NCBI GenBank assembly: GCA_020638995.1
Contig: JACKHM010000001.1
Location: 3,534,001-3,598,000 of the forward strand
Origin: Planctomycetaceae bacterium
GTDB lineage: Bacteria; Planctomycetota; Planctomycetia; Pirellulales; Pirellulaceae
Length of the DNA stretch: 64,000 nt
Reading direction: 5' to 3'
Within the stretch, counting starts at the first letter, position 1, and every line of letters begins with the position of its first letter. A program made the translations under genes and the position numbers. Under the pieces are notes generated by a model. That model was not told the origin of the DNA. It saw nothing but the letters and a program-made list of their open reading frames with translations, and did no database searches. Positions 61,706-64,000 of the stretch are shown one piece after another.

Positions 61706-62401
61706 TCACTCGCTTCCATTGTTCAGCAAGTCGGAACGCCGCTCTCTTGTCTTCAGATAACTCTGTTCGCGTCGCCAGCGAGCAATCTCCTCGTGATTGC
61801 CGCCTAGCAGCACATCCGGCACGACATGCCCTCGAAACTCGCGAGGACGCGTGTATTGTGCAAACTCCAAATGTCGATTGCCTTCAGAAAACGAGTCGTC
61901 CACAGCACTCGTCTCGTCACCAAGCACTCCCGGCACAAGTCGGATTACGGAATCGATCAACACCATGGCCGCCACTTCTCCGCCATTCAAGACAAAATCG
62001 CCTATCGAGATCTCGTCCGGTTGCAGGATGTCGGTCACTCGCTGATCGAAACCTTCGTAACGACCACACAGCAGCAACAATCGCTCTTCGTGCGTTAGTT
62101 CTTCTATTACCTTCTGGTTCAATTTCCGCCCCTGAGGCGTCAACATGATGACGCGGCCAGGAGTTTTACCGGATTTCTGTACGTCCTCAACGCTCTCTAC
62201 CACCGGCTTGACGCAGAGCACCATACCTGGGCCGCCTCCGTAAGGCCGATCGTCCACCTTCTGATGCTTGTCGGTTGACCAACGTCGCATGTCATGAACA
62301 TCGACGCGCACCAAGTCTCGATCAATCGCTTTGTTTAGCAAACTTTGCCCCAAGTATCCGGCAAAGATTTCCGGGAACAAAGTCAGCACGTCGAATTGCA
62401 T
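61706..62401 (-). CDS. trmD: tRNA (guanine-N1)-methyltransferase
   Basis: A 231-residue SPOUT-class enzyme that methylates G37 of tRNAs next to the anticodon, using SAM, and so prevents frameshifting. Family motifs include FDVLTLFPEIF at the N-terminus, PYGGGPGMVL, the knot segment LLLCGRYEGFDQRV and GDFVLNGGEVAAMVLID. The C-terminal YTRPREFRGHVVPDVLLGGNH is standard. Its ATG immediately follows the rpsP stop (no gap), indicating tight co-expression. Confidence 0.97.
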   Translation of the reverse strand: MQFDVLTLFPEIFAGYLGQSLLNKAIDRDLVRVDVHDMRRWSTDKHQKVDDRPYGGGPGMVLCVKPVVESVEDVQKSGKTPGRVIMLTPQGRKLNQKVIEELTHEERLLLLCGRYEGFDQRVTDILQPDEISIGDFVLNGGEVAAMVLIDSVIRLVPGVLGDETSAVDDSFSEGNRHLEFAQYTRPREFRGHVVPDVLLGGNHEEIARWRREQSYLKTRERRSDLLNNGSE

Positions 62402-62833
62402 CTATTCAGTCGTTTCCGACGAAGTCTCTTCGGATACCGCTTCGGCTTCCTCTCCACTTGCTTCGGCGGTCGGTTCCGCAACCGGCTCGGCAGCCTTTGG
62501 CTTTGGAATCGCGACGGCCGGAGGCGCCGTGGGCTTGTTGGTTTGCAACCGTTCAACTGCGGCACGCTGCTGCTCGAGGTGCGTTCCGTTGCTGCCGTAC
62601 TTTTTGATTAACACACCGACTTTGTCGCTGGGCTGTGCACCGACACTTAGCCAATAATCAATCCGCTCGGTATTCAACGTCGCGCGAGCATCTGTTTCCT
62701 TTACCATCGGATCGTAGTGACCTAGGTACTCAATCACCTTACCGTCACGTGCGGCACGCTGATCTACCGCGACCACACGGAAGAACGACTGGTGCTTACG
62801 ACCCATCTTTTTCATACGTAATCGAACAGCCAT
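62402..62833 (-). CDS. rpsP: 30S ribosomal protein S16 with acidic tail
   Basis: A 143-residue S16 protein; the core (about 1-85) shows MAVRLRMKKMGRKHQSFFRV, RAARDGKVIEYLGHYDP and RIDYWLSVGAQPSDKVG as usual. Past the normal end, near residue 85-90, it has a tail of about 50 residues rich in Ala, Glu, Pro and Thr (VAEPTAEASGEEAEAVSEE), longer than in E. coli (82 residues in total). Planctomycete S16 proteins often carry such tails. The stop is directly followed by the trmD start. S16 is needed for 30S assembly. Confidence 0.97.
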   Translation of the reverse strand: MAVRLRMKKMGRKHQSFFRVVAVDQRAARDGKVIEYLGHYDPMVKETDARATLNTERIDYWLSVGAQPSDKVGVLIKKYGSNGTHLEQQRAAVERLQTNKPTAPPAVAIPKPKAAEPVAEPTAEASGEEAEAVSEETSSETTE

Positions 62834-62929
62834 GAAATTTCCCTCAATCTTCTAATTACTAGGGCGGGGGTTACCCACCGGCACATGTTCTATCGAGCGT
62901 GGGCGCCGCCCACTCTACCGTTGTTTGTA

Positions 62930-64000
62930 TTAACGCTTACTAGGACTCCCGCCCTCGAATTTGCCATCGGCTCCGCGTCCTTGTCGCTTCGCTCGGCGCA
63001 CCTCGCGTTCACGCTGCTTCTTGAGCTTGGCTTTTTCCTTCGGAGACAATCGCTTGCCCGTATTTCCCTTGGGCTTGGCCATACCGCCACCAGGAGCCAG
63101 CGCACCACTTTGCTGCAACTCGCGTATGGCTTGCATCCGTCCAGCCATCCCCTTACCTGCCATGCTCTTCATGATCGGGGCCATCATGTCGTATTGCTTG
63201 ACAAGTTGATTTACCTCAGTCGCCTGCACGCCCGCGCCAGCCGCAATGCGATTCCGGCGGCTCGGATCGATGACCTTAGGATTCCGCCGCTCGCCCTGAG
63301 TCATCGAGTTGATGATACCGATCAATCGCCGTGAATCCGCCTCTGCATCGACGTCCCCCATCATTTTTGTGAGATCGCCCATGCCTGGCATCAGCGCCAA
63401 CATTTTCTGCATCAACCCCGGTTTGGAGAAGTGTTCTAGCTGAGTCTTAAAATCGTCCAGTGTAAACTCGCCCGCTTTAATCTTCTCTTCGAGTTCCTGC
63501 TGCTGCTTCTCATCGACGACTTGGCGAACCTGATCCACCAACCCGACGATATCACCGAGGCCAAGAATTCGGCTAGCCATGCCTTCCGGACGGAAGGGCT
63601 CCAACGCGTCGAGATGCTCGCCCGTTCCGATGAACTTAATTGGAACACCCGTGACATGCTTGACAGACATCAGCGCCCCACCTCGGGTATCGCCGTCAAG
63701 CTTCGTCATGATTACGCCGTCTAACTCCAAAGCGTCATTAAACGCATTGGCGCTGTTCACCGCATCCTGTCCCGTCATTCCGTCAACAACGAAGTACACC
63801 TGATCGGGGCCGACGCGCGAGTCAATTCGCTTCAGCTGCTCCATCAACTCTTCGTCGATGGCCAAGCGTCCCGCTGTGTCGAGGATAACGACCTGGGCGC
63901 CTTCTTGCTTCGCCTTCTTTACGGCGTCCTGACAAACCTTAACTGGGTCTTGAGAAGCCTTGTCCGAGTAGACGGGGACCCCCAATTGCTCGCCAATGAC
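62930..64000 (-). CDS. ffh: Signal recognition particle protein Ffh (5' end missing)
   Basis: The gene runs off the right edge of the window; 356 codons remain. They include the end of the GTPase domain (VVILDTAGRLAIDEEL, VIMTKLDGDTRGGALMSV, FIGTGEHLDALEPFRPE) and the methionine-rich M domain (LMQKMLALMPGMGDLTKMMG, NSMTQGERRNPKVIDPSRRNRIAAGAG), ending in a basic tail. Ffh binds 4.5S RNA and guides membrane and secreted proteins to the translocon. The rest of the G domain and the N domain should lie beyond 64000. It heads the operon with rpsP 96 bases downstream; most of that gap should hold the rpsP ribosome site. Confidence 0.97.
   Translation of the reverse strand, partial: VIGEQLGVPVYSDKASQDPVKVCQDAVKKAKQEGAQVVILDTAGRLAIDEELMEQLKRIDSRVGPDQVYFVVDGMTGQDAVNSANAFNDALELDGVIMTKLDGDTRGGALMSVKHVTGVPIKFIGTGEHLDALEPFRPEGMASRILGLGDIVGLVDQVRQVVDEKQQQELEEKIKAGEFTLDDFKTQLEHFSKPGLMQKMLALMPGMGDLTKMMGDVDAEADSRRLIGIINSMTQGERRNPKVIDPSRRNRIAAGAGVQATEVNQLVKQYDMMAPIMKSMAGKGMAGRMQAIRELQQSGALAPGGGMAKPKGNTGKRLSPKEKAKLKKQREREVRRAKRQGRGADGKFEGGSPSKR

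Noticed and set aside
1..64000. tRNA, rRNA or CRISPR arrays
   Set aside because: No cloverleaf with TTCGA arm and CCA-like end, no rRNA core segment and no regular direct repeats were seen on reading both strands; a tRNAscan-SE run could still find a missed tRNA.

Overview
The window looks like a chromosomal segment from a planctomycete, probably of the Pirellula/Rhodopirellula type. This is inferred from gene content: several secreted sulfatases, an ECF sigma factor fused by stop/start overlap to a giant Ser/Thr kinase, a second TPR kinase with a DWG motif, a very large double UvrA, and many secreted proteins of unknown role. GC looks moderate. No rRNA, tRNA or CRISPR array was seen.

Region by region. 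1-258 is the end of an excisionase-like HTH gene. 587-9317 (minus strand) is one tight operon: ECF sigma factor, 1592-aa membrane Ser/Thr kinase with an anti-sigma-type zinc finger, HEAT-like-repeat/hydrolase fusion, and CPBP protease. 9985-12401 (minus) holds two paralogous, translationally coupled tyrosine recombinases. 12503-16588 (plus) is a sulfatase/sialidase/sulfatase operon for sulfated or sialylated glycans. 16915-23883 is a 2322-aa UvrA with two complete UvrA units and a novel C-terminal extension. 24020-30141 (plus) carries a cysteine-less FmdB-like protein, a methyltransferase, a PhoD-like phosphatase, an aspartoacylase-family protein, a group II intron with its reverse transcriptase, and an SDR oxidoreductase.

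30205-34579 (minus) has a secreted protein and an MMPL/RND exporter. 34879-38473 (plus) has transaldolase and a SEC-C/TPR protein. 38585-42025 (minus) is a compact operon of 3-hydroxyacyl-CoA dehydrogenase, sulfotransferase and SDR, probably making or modifying a lipid or similar acyl compound. 42171-46326 (minus) pairs a sulfatase with a secreted FAD oxidoreductase. 46432-51927 (minus) has a one-TM protein, the TPR kinase and an outer-membrane barrel-like protein. 52046-55357 (minus) is the fadB-fadA beta-oxidation operon. 55557-56607 (plus) is a DUF4430 protein with a small membrane protein that may form a corrinoid uptake pair. 56664-60732 has a secreted Gly-rich protein and a triple-BON protein. 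60826-64000 (minus) is the classical ffh-rpsP-trmD-rplS-yraN translation/secretion operon, with ffh cut by the window end.

Most genes are intact. The best candidates for something little described are the double UvrA with its duplicated C-terminal domain, the sigma/kinase/hydrolase/protease operon with its internally duplicated kinase tail, the coupled recombinases with altered catalytic boxes, and the DUF4430/membrane-protein pair.
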